Made by a program: the position numbers and the translations under genes
Notes under the pieces: model-generated
What the model saw: the letters and a program-made list of their open reading frames with translations, nothing else
The model's database searches: none
What the model was told of the DNA's origin: nothing
Source: Deltaproteobacteria bacterium
GTDB lineage: Bacteria; Myxococcota_A; Polyangia; Polyangiales; Ga0077539
Reading direction: 5' to 3'
DNA: 64,000 bases
NCBI GenBank assembly: GCA_016704445.1
Contig: JADJAE010000012.1
Location: 1 to 64,000 of the forward strand
Shown: positions 26,986 to 41,769 of the stretch, one piece after another
How the letters are laid out: each line of letters begins with the position of its first letter
Position numbering within the stretch: the first letter of the stretch is position 1

Positions 26986-29168
26986 ATGGTCCATGATGAG
27001 CGGGTGAAGCCCGACGAGCTGCCCATCCACGCTGTCCGAGCGGCCTTCGACGCCGCCCTCTCCGCCGGCCCGGTGGTGGTCTCCTCCCCCACCGGGTCGG
27101 GCAAGTCCACCGAGGTCCCCCGCTGGGCCACCTCGCGCGGCCGGGTGCTGGTCGTCGAGCCCCGCCGCGTCGCCTGCCGCAGCCTCGCCGCCCGCGTCGC
27201 CGAGCTCGAGGGAACCCCCCTCGGGACCACCGTCGGCTACGCCGTCCGCGACGAGTCGGTCTCCTCCGAGGCGACGCGTATCCTCTTCGCCACGCCCGGC
27301 GTCGTGCTCCACGCCCGCGACCTCGCGAGCCGCTTCGAGACCCTGGTGCTCGATGAGTTCCACGAGCGCAGCCTCGACCTCGACCTGCTGCTCTCGCTCT
27401 TCGCGGGCCTGGGCTCCCCTCGCCTCGTGGTGATGTCCGCCACCATCGACGGCGACCGCGTCGCCCGCCACCTGGGCGCGGTGCACATCACCGCCGGGGC
27501 CGCGCCTACCCCGTGGACGTGCGCCACCTCGACCCGGGGCCTTCGCTCCCCCACGCCGCCGAGCTCGCCTCCCGCGTCGCCCGCGCCGTCGAGGCCGCCG
27601 CCGACGACCCTGGCGACGTGCTGGTCTTCCTCCCCGGCAAGGCCGAGATCGACGCCTGCGCCCGTGCCCTGAGAAGCCACGCCTTCGAGGTGATCCCGCT
27701 GCACGGAGGGCTCTCGCTCGACGAGCAGCGGCGGGGCTTCGAGCGCAGCGCGCGGCGCAAGCTCATCCTCGCCACCAACGTGGCCGAGACCTCCATCACC
27801 CTCCCCGGCGTCGGGGTGGTGATCGACACCGGCCTCGTGCGCCGCACCCGCTACCACGCCGGCCGCGGCTTCCTGGCGCTCGGGGCCATCGCCCAGGACA
27901 GCGCCGCGCAGCGCACGGGCCGCGCCGGCCGCACGGGCCCCGGGGTCTGCTACCGCCTCTGGGGCAGGGTCGCGATGCTGGAGCGCGCGACGCCGCCGGA
28001 GATCCACCGGGAGTCGCTGGTGCCGCTGGTGCTGGGCGCTGCGGCGTGGGGTCGTCGCGTGGACGCGCTGCCCCTCTTCGACCCGCCGAAGGCCACGGCC
28101 CTCGACGCGGCGAGGGAGGAGCTCACCCTCCTCGGGGCCATCGACTCCGAAGGGGCGCTCACCCCGCGTGGCCACGAGCTCTACGGGCTGCCGCTCGACC
28201 CTCCCCTCGCCCGGCTGCTCATCGAGGCGCGAGGCAACGGCAGCCTCGACGACGTGATCGACCTGGTCTCGGCGCTCGCCGTGGGTCGCCCGCTCTTCCT
28301 CCCTGGCGGGCCGGGCGAGGACGACGAGCTGCGGCGGGGAGAGTGCGACGCGACGGCGCTGATCCGCGCGGTGAGGGAGGGCCGGGAGCGGGAGGACGGG
28401 CTGTCGTACATGGCCCTCGGCGAGGCCCGACGCATCCGGGCGAGGCTGCGCCGGGCGCACGGCCTGGGGAGCGCTCCGACGGTGGCTCCCATCGACCGGG
28501 AGGCCCTGGTGCGCACCGCCATCGCGGCGGACCCGCGCTCGGTGCACGTGGCGCGGGTGCGAGGGCGCAGCGTGGCCTTCAGCAACGGGGGGCACGGAGC
28601 TGGAGCTCGCCCGGGAGAGCCTCGCGCAGCGGGTGAAGGACCTCGACGCCATCGTGGTGTTCGAGTCGCGCGCCCTCGGGGTGGGCCAGGACGCTCGGGT
28701 GCTGGTGACCTGCGCGAGCCCGGTTCCGCTGGCCGCGGTGGCCCGGGCGGGCCTCGGCCGGGACCGGCTCGATCGGGTGCAGCTGGAGCGCGGCGTCATC
28801 GTCGCCCACGTCGAGCGGGTCTACGCCAACCGGGTGATCGCGACGAGGGAGGAGACGCCCTCGGGGAGCTGGCGCGCGAGGCCATCGCGACGCTGTTTCT
28901 CCGGGGGAGCCTGTTCAAGCAGGCGCTGCCGGTGACGCGCGACCGGCTGGCGCTCTCCCGGCTGTCGGTGAAGCTGGGCCACGCCGCGGAGCTCGCTCCG
29001 TCGACGCGGAGCGGGCCGACGATCGAGGCGTGGGTGGCCGCCCGGCTGGTGGAGCTGGGGGTGGAGGGCGGCGACGACCTGGCGCTGCTGTCCTCGGACG
29101 ACCTGCTGGCGCCGGAGGTTCCGTCGTGGGTGCGCGACGAGGTGGAGCGCGACCACCTCGCACGGTGA
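26986..29168 (+). CDS. hrpB: ATP-dependent helicase HrpB, three frameshifts
   Basis: DEAH/RHA-type helicase of about 727 residues. Motif I SPTGSGKST lies near 34-42, motif II DEFHER near 120, motif III SATIDG, motif VI QRTGRAGRTG, and the HrpB C-terminal region is recognisable (DALGELAREAIATLFLRGS). The frame breaks three times: near 27499 one G is missing from a G run; near 28590 one extra G is in a run of six; near 28855 one C is missing from a C run. All three lie in homopolymers and both sides remain in-family, so the gene is probably intact in the organism. Start ATG 26986 or GTG 27004. HrpB is common in proteobacteria; its physiological role is poorly defined. Confidence 0.9.
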
Positions 29169-29341
29169 GCGTGGGCGACGCGATGTACGAGGCCGACTAC
29201 GACCTCGACCGCCGACGGGTCACGCTGCGCCTGGTGCGGGGCTCGCGACGGGATGCGCCGCCGTTGCAGTACCTCCCTCGCTTCGCGGGCCTCGGCATCG
29301 TCGTCGAGGGGCCGCGAGGCGCCACGGTGCTCCGGGGCTGA
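29165..29341 (+). CDS. small protein coupled to hrpB
   Basis: A 58-residue frame starting with GTG that overlaps the hrpB stop by four bases (GTGA). Codon use is like the neighbours (strong G/C in third positions) and the sequence looks like a small beta-rich protein (YDLDRRRVTLRLVRGSRR, then GLGIVVEGPRGATVL). No family recognised. ATG at 29183 is an alternative start. Confidence 0.5.
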   Translation: MSVGDAMYEADYDLDRRRVTLRLVRGSRRDAPPLQYLPRFAGLGIVVEGPRGATVLRG

Positions 29342-29363
29342 GCGGTCGCCCTCAGTACCTCGA

Positions 29364-29628
29364 CACAGGGGACCTGAAGGGTTGAGACGGTCGCGGGCTC
29401 CGCGCGGTGAGAGAAGAACCGCAAGGGTCGCAAGGGTCGCAAGGGATCGAAGCATGGGCCGTGGGGCGCTCGCGTTCTTCGCCGCGTCGCCCCTTCAGGG
29501 CCCGACGGTCTCCTCCTCCTCCTCCTCCTCCTCCTCCTCCTCCTGCTCCCTTGTGGCCCTTGCGCCCTTGCGGTTCTTCTCACCGCGCGCGGAGCGCACG
29601 ACCGTCTCAACCCTTCAGGTCCCCTGTG
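29364..29628. repeat. inverted repeat around a TCC microsatellite
   Basis: Arms of about 80 bases (29364-29443 and 29550-29628) are inverted copies with small gaps, starting with CACAGGGGACCTGAAGGG. Between them lies a TCC microsatellite at 29511-29544 (about 11 units). The outer ends are the 25-base dispersed repeat also found at 6310-6334. It occupies the whole gap between the small gene after hrpB and the lipoprotein at 29638, which are convergent. Repetitive extragenic element; no coding potential seen. Confidence 0.85.
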
Positions 29629-29630
29629 GA
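29606..29630 (+). repeat. 25-base dispersed repeat, copy 2
   Basis: Identical to 6310-6334 (begins CTCAACCCTTCAGG). Like that copy it begins about seven bases past the stop of a minus-strand lipoprotein gene. It forms the end of the right arm of the inverted repeat at 29364-29628. Confidence 0.8.
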
Positions 29631-29637
29631 AAGGTGC

Positions 29638-29970
29638 TCAGTCGCCTCCGGCCGCGTCGGCGGCGTCGGGCCCGGCGTCGAAGCACGACGCCGAGGGATC
29701 CGTGTGCACCTCGTTCCATCGGCCAACGCGGCATGTCTGGGTGCGACCGCCGCAGCCAGGGACGATGTAGCCATAGCGGCACTCGACGCCTTCGAGGCCT
29801 GGGCAGGGCTGCGAGAAGAGCGGGTCGTACGAGAGGCTCGGACAGGAGTAGCCGACCTCGCTCCCGTCGGCGCCAGCGTCGGCGGCAGCGTCGGCGGCGG
29901 GCGAGGCGGACTCGCTACACCCCGCCGCGAGGGCCAGCGCGATCCACCAGGGAGCGTGGCGGGGGTGCAT
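29638..29970 (-). CDS. small lipoprotein
   Basis: A 110-residue protein with a signal peptide ending in ALAAGC, an Ala/Asp linker (AADAAADAGADG), and a short Cys-containing domain (CPSLSYDPLFSQPCPGLEG, CRYGYIVPGCGG, CRVGRW). It resembles myxobacterial small lipoproteins annotated only as hypothetical. Its ATG overlaps the stop of the tectonin-like gene (ATGA), so the pair is translated together. Confidence 0.75.
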   Translation of the reverse strand: MHPRHAPWWIALALAAGCSESASPAADAAADAGADGSEVGYSCPSLSYDPLFSQPCPGLEGVECRYGYIVPGCGGRTQTCRVGRWNEVHTDPSASCFDAGPDAADAAGGD

Positions 29971-30713
29971 CAGAGGTCGAGCTTGTAGAGGTTGCCGTTC
30001 TCCTCGATGGAGTAGACGGCCTTGCCGGTGCCGAAGAGAAGCTGCGTGGCGCCGAAGTCGTCGGCCGAGCCGTACTCCTCCCACTGCCCGGTGGAGAGGT
30101 CGGTCTTGTAGAGCACGCCGCTCTCCTCGACCGAGTAGAGCTGGCCGCCGAGGGTCGCGAGGGTGCGCGTTCCCTTCCAGTCGCCCTCGTTGCCGATCTG
30201 CGTCCACGAGCCGTCGTCGCCGTCGATCTCGTAGAGGCTCCCGTCGCTCTCCAGCGAGTACAGCGTGTCGTTGTCCGCGAAGAGGAACCTCGTGTTCCAC
30301 CCGTCTTCCTCGTCGCCCTCCTCTCCGAGCACCTCCCAGCTACCGTCCGACAGGTCGGTCTCGTAGAGCGTGTTGTCGCTCACCGTGTAGAGGTACCCGT
30401 CGATGGCCACGGCCGCGGTCGTGCCCTTCCAGTCGCCCTTCTTGCCGAGCTGACTCCACGCGCCGGTCTCCGGCTCGACCCGGTAGAGCGTGCCGTCGGC
30501 CTCGATCGCGTAGAGGTGGTCGCCGTCGATGGCGAGGTGCTGGGTGTTGTACCCGCTGCCGACCTCGTCCCAGCCGCCCGTGCGTCCGCTCGTCGCGTAG
30601 AGCTTGCCGCTGCTCTCCACCGTGAACAGGCGCCCCTTGCTGCCGACGCCCACCGTGGTGTTCTTCCACGCGCCCGCGTCGCCGATCTGCTCCCAGCCCG
30701 CCTTGCTCGTCAT
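29970..30713 (-). CDS. tectonin/tachylectin-like beta-propeller protein
   Basis: A 247-residue protein built from about five to six repeats of roughly 45 residues, each with a pattern like WKGT ... GxLYxVE ... GTLYxxDLxTGxW (for example QIGNEGDWKGTRTLATLGG and LGKKGDWKGTTAAVAIDG). This is the layout of tectonin/tachylectin beta-propellers, which bind sugars or lipid A on cell surfaces. No signal peptide is visible with ATG 30713; longer in-frame starts exist up to 30899 but add low-quality sequence. Coupled by ATGA to the downstream lipoprotein gene. Possible roles: surface lectin, self-recognition or prey binding; inference. Confidence 0.75.
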   Translation of the reverse strand: MTSKAGWEQIGDAGAWKNTTVGVGSKGRLFTVESSGKLYATSGRTGGWDEVGSGYNTQHLAIDGDHLYAIEADGTLYRVEPETGAWSQLGKKGDWKGTTAAVAIDGYLYTVSDNTLYETDLSDGSWEVLGEEGDEEDGWNTRFLFADNDTLYSLESDGSLYEIDGDDGSWTQIGNEGDWKGTRTLATLGGQLYSVEESGVLYKTDLSTGQWEEYGSADDFGATQLLFGTGKAVYSIEENGNLYKLDL

Positions 30714-30904
30714 GCCCGGTCTCTCCTCCACCGCCGCAGCGGTGATGCGCGCAGAATCCCCTCCGCGCGCGACCGCGACATTGCCCGAGGCCGCGGTCGT
30801 GTAAAGAGCCCTCGCGCAGCGCGCCCGAGGCGACGACTCCTGCGCCCCCCAATCGCTTGACGCCACCCGTCGTTGGAGCCCCATATCGGTCACACTCATC
30901 CCCG

Positions 30905-31930
30905 ATGGCCCGATCCCTCACGCTCATCGCCCTCTGCTCGGCGCTCTCCCTGGGGGCGACGCCCGCCCTCTCGCAGGTCGCCCTCTCGCCCGAGCCCAGG
31001 GAGGTCGCCACGCCGCCCAACGCGCGAGCCCGGCTCCCACGCGTGACGGTCAACGTCCTCGACGGCCGAGACTCGCTCGCCCGCGGCGTGGTGCTCCAGG
31101 ACACCGGGCGCATCCTGACGGCGCTCGTCCCGGTGCGGGAGGCCCGCGACCTGCGCGTGGTCTACCCCGACGGGCGCATCGACCGGGCGCGCGTGGTGGC
31201 GACCGACCCCGCCTGGGGCGTGGCGCTGCTGGAGGGCAACGCGGGGCGCTGGGTCGAGGGGCTGCGCATCAGCGACCGCGACGGCAGGGCGCGCGACGAG
31301 GTGAGCTGGGTCCCCATCGCAGGATCGCGGGTGTCGAGCGGCCTCTTGCGACGGCGCCGGTCCTTCGTCGGAGGCAACGCGGCGCTGCTGCGCGACGCCT
31401 GGGAGCTCGACCCCATCCCCGCCAACAGCGCGGTCGGCAGCGGGGTCTTCCACCACGCGACCGCCACCCTGGTCGGGCTCATCGTCCCGCCCGACCGGGA
31501 GAGCGAGATCACCGGCGCGGACGTCGCGTTCGCCGTCCCTGCGACCGTGCTGCGGGCCCTCGCCAACTCCGCCGCGGCGGCCTCGCGCCCGTGGCTCGGG
31601 CTGGTGATGGTGGAGATCCCCCCGGGCGCGTCGGTGCGCTTCGCCACCGGGGGCCTGCGCATCTCGAGCGTCGCCGCGAACGGCCCTGGCGCCGCGGCGG
31701 GGCTGCGCGGCGGGCCCAACGGAGACGTGATCGTGGCGGCCGAAAACCGCGCGGTGCGCTCGCTCGCCGACCTGGGGGACATCCTGGAGGGAAGGCAGAT
31801 CGGGCAGGAGGTCACGCTCCGGGTGACCCGCGGCGGGGCGACCTTCGACGAGACGCTCACCCTGGCGGCGCGCCCTGCGCCGAGGGAGGGCACCAACGAG
31901 CAGGCGACGCCTCGGGCGCCGGGAGAGTAG
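30905..31930 (+). CDS. secreted trypsin-fold PDZ protein lacking the catalytic triad
   Basis: A 341-residue exported protein (signal ending ALSQ) with the outline of an HtrA/DegP-type protease followed by a PDZ domain (WLGLVMVEIPPG ... GAAAGLRGGPNGDVIVAAENRAV, about 225-315). In true proteases one expects His, Asp and GNSGGP; here the His position reads LTALVPVREA, the Asp position DPAWGVALLEG, and the Ser loop PANSAVGSGVF. All three are missing or changed, so it is probably a non-catalytic periplasmic sensor or chaperone. It is 15 bases upstream of the giant kinase/sigma54 gene, likely one operon, so it may feed a signal to it. Confidence 0.75.
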   Translation: MARSLTLIALCSALSLGATPALSQVALSPEPREVATPPNARARLPRVTVNVLDGRDSLARGVVLQDTGRILTALVPVREARDLRVVYPDGRIDRARVVATDPAWGVALLEGNAGRWVEGLRISDRDGRARDEVSWVPIAGSRVSSGLLRRRRSFVGGNAALLRDAWELDPIPANSAVGSGVFHHATATLVGLIVPPDRESEITGADVAFAVPATVLRALANSAAAASRPWLGLVMVEIPPGASVRFATGGLRISSVAANGPGAAAGLRGGPNGDVIVAAENRAVRSLADLGDILEGRQIGQEVTLRVTRGGATFDETLTLAARPAPREGTNEQATPRAPGE

Positions 31931-31945
31931 GATTCCCGCCCTCAT

Positions 31946-36974
<5,029 letters not shown>

Positions 36975-37109
36975 TCGTCCTGTGCCGTAGTGTGCCGCCG
37001 CGGTATGGAGACGAATCACCGACGGGGCGTGGCTGTCGTGGGCGGGGCATCGGCTCCGCGCCGCGGCGACCATGGCTCGTGCCGTGCACCTGACGGAGGG
37101 GTGCGGTCG

Positions 37110-37532
37110 GTGACGAAGCGCCTGTCGTGGGTGGTGGTGATGGTCCTCGGGTCGGGGTGCGTGTTCACGCCCCGGCCGATGATCCCCTACGCCGACGACG
37201 CGGGCGGCGGGCTCGCTGCCACGAGCGACTCCGCGCTGACGGGCACTCCCTTCGCCGACGCCGGGGCGACCTTCTTCGGCGACGCGGCGGCCTCGGACGC
37301 GCCCGCGGCCTCGGACGCGCCCTCGCCCGAGGACTCGAACTGCCGTCGGGAGAGCGACGCCGGGGACTCCGGCTACGTCGACCGCGACGGGGCGCCGTGC
37401 GATCCGACGGCCTCGCCCCGTGACGGCGGAGCGGGGGACGTGCCCGACGGGTCCTGCGACGCGGGCGACGGGGCGGCGGACGCGTCGTGTGACGGCGGCC
37501 CCAGCGCGGGGCAGACGGGGCTTCGGCGATGA
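37110..37532 (+). CDS. small lipoprotein, CVFTPRPMIP family, copy 1
   Basis: A 140-residue lipoprotein. Signal peptide ending GSGC; the mature protein begins CVFTPRPMIP, identical to the next gene. The rest is Asp/Ala/Gly/Ser-rich with no globular look. GTG 37110 has GGAGG ten bases upstream. Its TGA overlaps the ATG of copy 2 by four bases. No known family. Confidence 0.7.
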   Translation: MTKRLSWVVVMVLGSGCVFTPRPMIPYADDAGGGLAATSDSALTGTPFADAGATFFGDAAASDAPAASDAPSPEDSNCRRESDAGDSGYVDRDGAPCDPTASPRDGGAGDVPDGSCDAGDGAADASCDGGPSAGQTGLRR

Positions 37533-37969
37533 TCGGCGCTCGCTGGGTGGTGATCGGCTCGGTGCTGGCGGGCTGCGTGTTCACGCCGCGGCCGATGATC
37601 CCCCTGGAGGGCGACGAGACCGACTCCTCCAACCGTGCGAACGACGCCTCGGTGTCCCGCGACCTGGGCAGGCCGAACGACAGCAGCACGCCCCGGACGG
37701 ACGTGGGAGAGGTCCCGACGGACACCGCGCCGCCGAGCGTCGACGCGAGCGCGGGGGCCGACATCCCTGGCGCCGCGACGTCGGACGCGGGCGGAGGCTT
37801 CGACGCGGGCTCCTTCAGCGACGCGGCCCCGGCGCAGGACGCCGACGCGAGCGCGGGGTGCGACGCGACGAGCGACGGCGGCGACGGCGGTCGCTGCGTC
37901 GAGGACGCGAGCTACACGGACGCAGACGCGAGCCCGACGGACGCGGAGGCGGGCCTCTCGGGGCGCTGA
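37529..37969 (+). CDS. small lipoprotein, CVFTPRPMIP family, copy 2
   Basis: A 146-residue lipoprotein. Signal ending LAGC and the same mature start CVFTPRPMIP as copy 1; then an Asp/Ala/Thr-rich disordered tail. The two copies differ elsewhere, so the ten-residue N-terminus is either under selection or recently copied. It follows copy 1 with an ATGA overlap. Confidence 0.7.
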   Translation: MIGARWVVIGSVLAGCVFTPRPMIPLEGDETDSSNRANDASVSRDLGRPNDSSTPRTDVGEVPTDTAPPSVDASAGADIPGAATSDAGGGFDAGSFSDAAPAQDADASAGCDATSDGGDGGRCVEDASYTDADASPTDAEAGLSGR

Positions 37970-38009
37970 ACCCGGCGGCTTCGTAGCACTGGTGATACCC
38001 TCCGCGACG

Positions 38010-38237
38010 ATGGCTCGACGATGGTTCCTGCTCCTGGCGCTCACCCTCTCGGCGTGCGTGTCTGCCCCGGAGGCCGGGCGTGACGGAGGCGTCCGGTGCG
38101 CTCGCGACGAGGACTGCAACGCCGGCGCCTCCTGCGGGCGAATCACGCTCTGCGTACTGAACTACTGCGCCGAGGACGAGGTCTTCCGGGTGTGCCCGGA
38201 CGGCGGCTACCCCGACGCCGGCGCGCCTCGCGACTGA
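38010..38237 (+). CDS. small Cys-rich lipoprotein
   Basis: A 75-residue protein with a signal peptide ending TLSAC and a compact domain with about seven cysteines (CARDEDCNAGASCGRITLC, then LNYCAEDEVFRVC). It resembles the dickkopf-like or Cys-loop modules of other lipoproteins here. Its stop directly abuts the stop of the convergent PEGA-like gene with no base between. Confidence 0.7.
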   Translation: MARRWFLLLALTLSACVSAPEAGRDGGVRCARDEDCNAGASCGRITLCVLNYCAEDEVFRVCPDGGYPDAGAPRD

Positions 38238-39235
38238 TCAGAACCGCCCGCCGAGGGAGACGCTCCCGGGGCCGATGCCGAAGCTCACCCTGGATCCCGC
38301 GGCGCGCTCCTGCGACGACGGCGCCGCCAGGAAGAGCACCATCGCCCCGACCGCGAGCACTCCTCCGGCGACGTATCCGCCGACCATCAGGTCGTGCGCG
38401 GTCGACACCATCACCCGGTCGTTGCTGCAGTTCTGCTCCCGGGTGCGCGACCCGGTGAGGCAGCGGGCGTCGTCGTTCCAGCGCTCGGCCGCGCCGTCGC
38501 GCAGCACCATCGCGATCACTCCCCCGCCGAGCGACAGCGCCGCGACGCCGAGCGAGACCCAGCCCAGCGCGCGGGTGACTCCACCCGAGCTGGAGGGTAG
38601 CTCCCTGGGCGGCGCGTCCCTCAGCACCACCCTCGTCGGCCCCACCGGGCGCACCTCGACCGTAGCCTCCTCCGCCGCCGCGCGAGCGCCCTCCAGCGGA
38701 GCGAGCTGCACCACGAGCCGCACGGTCTCTCCGGCGGCGATGGTCACCTCGCGTCGATCGGTCCGGTGCCCGGGAGCGCGCACCTCGACGGTCACCCGGC
38801 CCTCGGCGACGCGCACCGCCTCGGACATGGGGAGCACCCCCGCGGCGCGGCCATCGAGGGAGATCGTGGCGTCGGCCGTGGCGGTCTCCACACGCAGCGA
38901 CCCCAGGTGGCGCTCGACCTCCTGGAGGGAGAACTCCAGCGCCCTCCGCTGAGCGACCACCCAGCGATCGGTCGCCGCGCCGAGGGCCATCCGAAGGAAG
39001 CGCGACGCCGGCTCCCAGTGCTCCAGCGCGTGCTCGGCGAAGCCGATCTGCCCGGCGGCCTCCGGCGTCGGGCTCAGCGCGTAGGCCTCGCGGAAGGCTT
39101 CGAGCGCCGCGGCGTTGCGCCCCGCCCTTCGCAGCGTGCGGCCCTGCTCGATGAGCGCTCGATCGCCCGTCGTCTGCGCAGAGAGCGCGGGCGTCACGAG
39201 CAGCCCGGCCATCGCCAGCGCGACGCCCCACCGCC

Positions 39236-39239
<4 letters not shown>
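38238..39239 (-). CDS. TPR/PEGA-like exported protein
   Basis: A 333-residue protein with a signal peptide (ending ALSAQ), an N-terminal TPR-type helical part (LIEQGRTLRRAGRNAAALEA), then a PEGA-like beta domain (LRVETATADATISLDGRA ... VRAPGHRTDRREVTIAAGE). The C-terminus has two hydrophobic segments and a beta-rich tail. This layout is common in myxobacterial periplasmic proteins paired with Hanks kinases. The start GTG 39239 overlaps the kinase stop (GTGA), so it is co-translated with that kinase; GTG 39245 is also possible. It may be a partner or substrate of the kinase. Confidence 0.75.
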
Positions 39240-40609
<1,370 letters not shown>

Positions 40610-40660
40610 CGGAGCGGCGGTGTGTATACGACGAATCGGGCGGGGCTTCGAAGAGGCGGC

Positions 40661-41740
40661 TCAGCGGGTGCGGGCGCAGCGCAGCCCGATGCCGTAGAGC
40701 GGGAGCGAGCCGCCCATCTCGGCCCCGAAGCGCGACGCCGAGCGCATCACGCCGAGGGTGGTGAAGAACCACGACCCACCGCGGATGGTGCGGGCCCCGC
40801 GCTCCTCGACGTTGCAGACCGGGTTGACCCGGCCGCCCGGCAGGGCGCCCCAGCAGCCGCGGCGGTCGGGGCCGTCGTAGGGGACGAGGTTGTCCGCGGT
40901 CCACTCGTAGATGTTCCCGGAGAGGTCCCAGATGCGGGCGCCGGGGAGGTCGGGCGACGGGGCGTAGCTGCCCACCCGGCGGGTGCGGGCGCCGTCCTCG
41001 TTGGGGCAGGCCGACTGGTTCCAGCGGGCGCGGTCGCAGGTGGGGAGCGGGTCTTCGTTGCCCCAGGGGTAGAGCCTCCCGGCGCGCAGCCCTCCCACCT
41101 CGCGGCCGCGCGCGGCGAACTCCCACTCGGCGTCCGTCGGGAGGCGCCCCCCGTCCCACACGCAGAAGGCCTGCGCGGTGTACCAGTTGATGCAGTTGAT
41201 CGGATGCTGCTCGCGCGCCCCGGGCGACAGGGTCCAGTTGCAGGCCGCCTCGAGGGTGGTCGGGTCGGGCTCCTGCACGCCCTCGGCGAGGTTCACCGCG
41301 CCGCCCGGGTACGCCACCGCGCGCACCATGGGCAGCCCCTTGGCCACGGCCCAGAAGCGACGGAAGCGCGCGAGCGTCACCTCGTGCGCGTCGATGGCGT
41401 AGGGCCCGACGGTGATCCTCGGCTGCTCGGGCGACCCTTCGACGGCGCTCAGGGCGTCGGCGACGCCCATGGTGAAGGTGCCGCCGGCGATCTCCACCAG
41501 GCCGCAGCCGGGCTCGCTCGGCTCGGGGCACGAGGTCTGCGACGTCACCGGCCGGGGCGCATCGACCGGAGCCGCCGCGTCGCGAGGGAGGTCGGCGGCG
41601 GGAACGTCACGGCCCGTGTCGGCGCTCGTGACGTCGAGCCGCGCGGAGGCGTCCGCGCGATCGGCTCCGGGCTTGAGCTCCGGGGCGCAGGCGGCGAGCG
41701 CGAGCAGCGAGAGGAGTGAGGTGCTTGGTCGGGGGCCCAT
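40661..41740 (-). CDS. lipoprotein with formylglycine-generating-enzyme-like domain
   Basis: A 359-residue lipoprotein (signal ending LAAC, Asp-rich linker) with an FGE-sulfatase-type domain. Landmarks: MVRAVAYPGGAVNLAEG, NCINWYTAQAFCVWDGGRLP, DAEWEFAARG, LYPWGNEDPLP, WDLSGNIYEWTADN, GGSWFFTTLGVMRSASR and a C-terminal GIGLRCART. Classical FGE oxidises a Cys in sulfatases; many myxobacterial relatives have unrelated or unknown roles. The sulfatase 5 kb away has Ser, not Cys, at the usual site, so a direct pairing is unlikely. It lies 51 bases upstream of the kinase gene. Confidence 0.85.
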   Translation of the reverse strand: MGPRPSTSLLSLLALAACAPELKPGADRADASARLDVTSADTGRDVPAADLPRDAAAPVDAPRPVTSQTSCPEPSEPGCGLVEIAGGTFTMGVADALSAVEGSPEQPRITVGPYAIDAHEVTLARFRRFWAVAKGLPMVRAVAYPGGAVNLAEGVQEPDPTTLEAACNWTLSPGAREQHPINCINWYTAQAFCVWDGGRLPTDAEWEFAARGREVGGLRAGRLYPWGNEDPLPTCDRARWNQSACPNEDGARTRRVGSYAPSPDLPGARIWDLSGNIYEWTADNLVPYDGPDRRGCWGALPGGRVNPVCNVEERGARTIRGGSWFFTTLGVMRSASRFGAEMGGSLPLYGIGLRCARTR

Positions 41741-41769
41741 GGAGGAGCTTTCAGTCGAAGCGGCTGGTA

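Noticed and set aside
29511..29544. Coding Ser/Pro repeat
   Set aside because: No frame through the TCC tract has a start, ribosome site or codon bias; it lies between two inverted arms.
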